Assembly: GCA_934476545.1 (NCBI GenBank)
Contig: CAKSOB010000013.1
Span: 1-23,890, forward strand
DNA from: an uncultured Eubacteriales bacterium
GTDB lineage: Bacteria; Bacillota; Clostridia; Oscillospirales; Acutalibacteraceae
Length of the DNA stretch: 23,890 bases
Direction of reading: 5' to 3'
The translations under genes and the position numbers were made by a program. The notes under the pieces are model-generated. The model did not search any database, was not told the DNA's origin, and saw nothing but the letters and a program-made list of their open reading frames with translations. The stretch's first letter is position 1, and the number at the start of each line of letters is the position of its first letter. Shown here one piece after another: positions 23,441-23,890 of this stretch.

Positions 23441-23890
23441 TTAACCGATCATCGCCTTATGGAATACCTTTTTACCCTTCTTAATGATGACATAGCCATC
23501 AGTAAAGTCTGCCTTTTGCAGACGTGCGGATGGGTCGGTAACCTTCTCATCGTTGATAGAAACACCGCCCTGCTGTACCAAGCGGCGAGCCTCGCCCTTA
23601 GACGGACACAGCTTGGTTACGGTGAGCAGATCCAACAGACCGATTTCGCCGTCGGTAAAGTTCTCCTCGGAAAGCTGTGTGGTCGGCATATTGTCGGTGT
23701 TGGCACCGCCGGAGAACAGCGCTCTTGCGCCCTCCTGCGCTTTTTCGGCTTCTTCCTTGCCGTGTACCAGAGCGGTCAGCTCATATGCCAAGATTTCCTT
23801 TGCCTTGTTCAGTTGGCTGCCCTCCCAAGCGTCCATTGCGTCGATTTCTTCCAATGGCAGGAAAGTCAACATCCGGATGCACTTGAGTAC
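23441..23890 (-). CDS. tyrS: Tyrosyl-tRNA synthetase, C-terminal part
   Basis: The 3' end of tyrS, with the frame open to the window edge, so the catalytic domain with its HIGH and KMSKS motifs lies outside. The visible 149 residues hold the LTFLPLEEID helix, a linker, and the C-terminal S4 RNA-binding domain (LCPSKGEARRLVQQGGVSINDEKV). The S4 domain binds tRNA-Tyr's variable arm. The downstream gap contains only an imperfect hairpin, so transcription may continue into yfhO. The product charges tRNA-Tyr. Confidence 0.95.
   Translation of the reverse strand, partial: VLKCIRMLTFLPLEEIDAMDAWEGSQLNKAKEILAYELTALVHGKEEAEKAQEGARALFSGGANTDNMPTTQLSEENFTDGEIGLLDLLTVTKLCPSKGEARRLVQQGGVSINDEKVTDPSARLQKADFTDGYVIIKKGKKVFHKAMIG

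Overview
The window looks like chromosomal DNA of a low-to-medium GC Gram-positive anaerobe of the Clostridia, most likely an Oscillospiraceae/Ruminococcaceae gut commensal. This is inferred from family content (Gx transporter/heptaprenyl-diphosphate-synthase component I beside a NusG domain II protein, YfhO, a CyuA-like protein, a Big2/SH3/C39 surface protein), GGAGG ribosome sites, TTGACA/TATAAT promoters and lipobox lipoproteins. No species-level marker is present.

Layout. (1) 1-1412, plus strand: the end of an ABC-2 permease and its ATPase, a polysaccharide/teichoic-acid-type exporter, closed by a terminator. (2) 1438-5930, minus: a 1442-residue secreted protein with a propeller-like domain, a C39-like cysteine peptidase and an array of five SH3 and seven Big2 domains. 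(3) 6065-6720, minus: an unrecognised 96-aa protein and, just upstream of it, a small frame-disrupted ORF. (4) 7034-7350, plus: two tandem serine tRNA genes (UGA, GCU) with a consensus promoter and a terminator. (5) 7565-14800, minus, visibly more A+T-rich: an accessory-looking block made of two transcription units. The upstream unit encodes a 7TM pseudokinase-like receptor, a sensor histidine kinase and a NarL/LuxR-type response regulator, joined by 4-base overlaps. The downstream unit, behind a terminator and its own promoter with an inverted repeat, encodes a receiver-like protein without its phospho-acceptor, four lipoproteins and a TM2-domain protein. (6) 14764-15170: a gap with degraded-looking small frames and two strong hairpins. 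(7) 15231-19260: YjjG-like HAD phosphatase (minus), a small Ser/Asp-tailed membrane protein (plus), then a CyuA-like protein with nfo and inorganic pyrophosphatase (minus). (8) 19370-23890, minus: tyrS (partial), yfhO, a small Cys-rich protein, a NusG-II protein and a Gx transporter.

Most of the window is ordinary housekeeping or envelope biology. The best candidate for something undescribed is block 5: a receptor-like pseudokinase, an active-looking kinase and a regulator beside an operon that pairs a degenerate receiver with a set of unrelated lipoproteins and a TM2 protein. I infer an envelope-sensing module. Nothing in the sequence proves what it senses or that the two operons are functionally linked.
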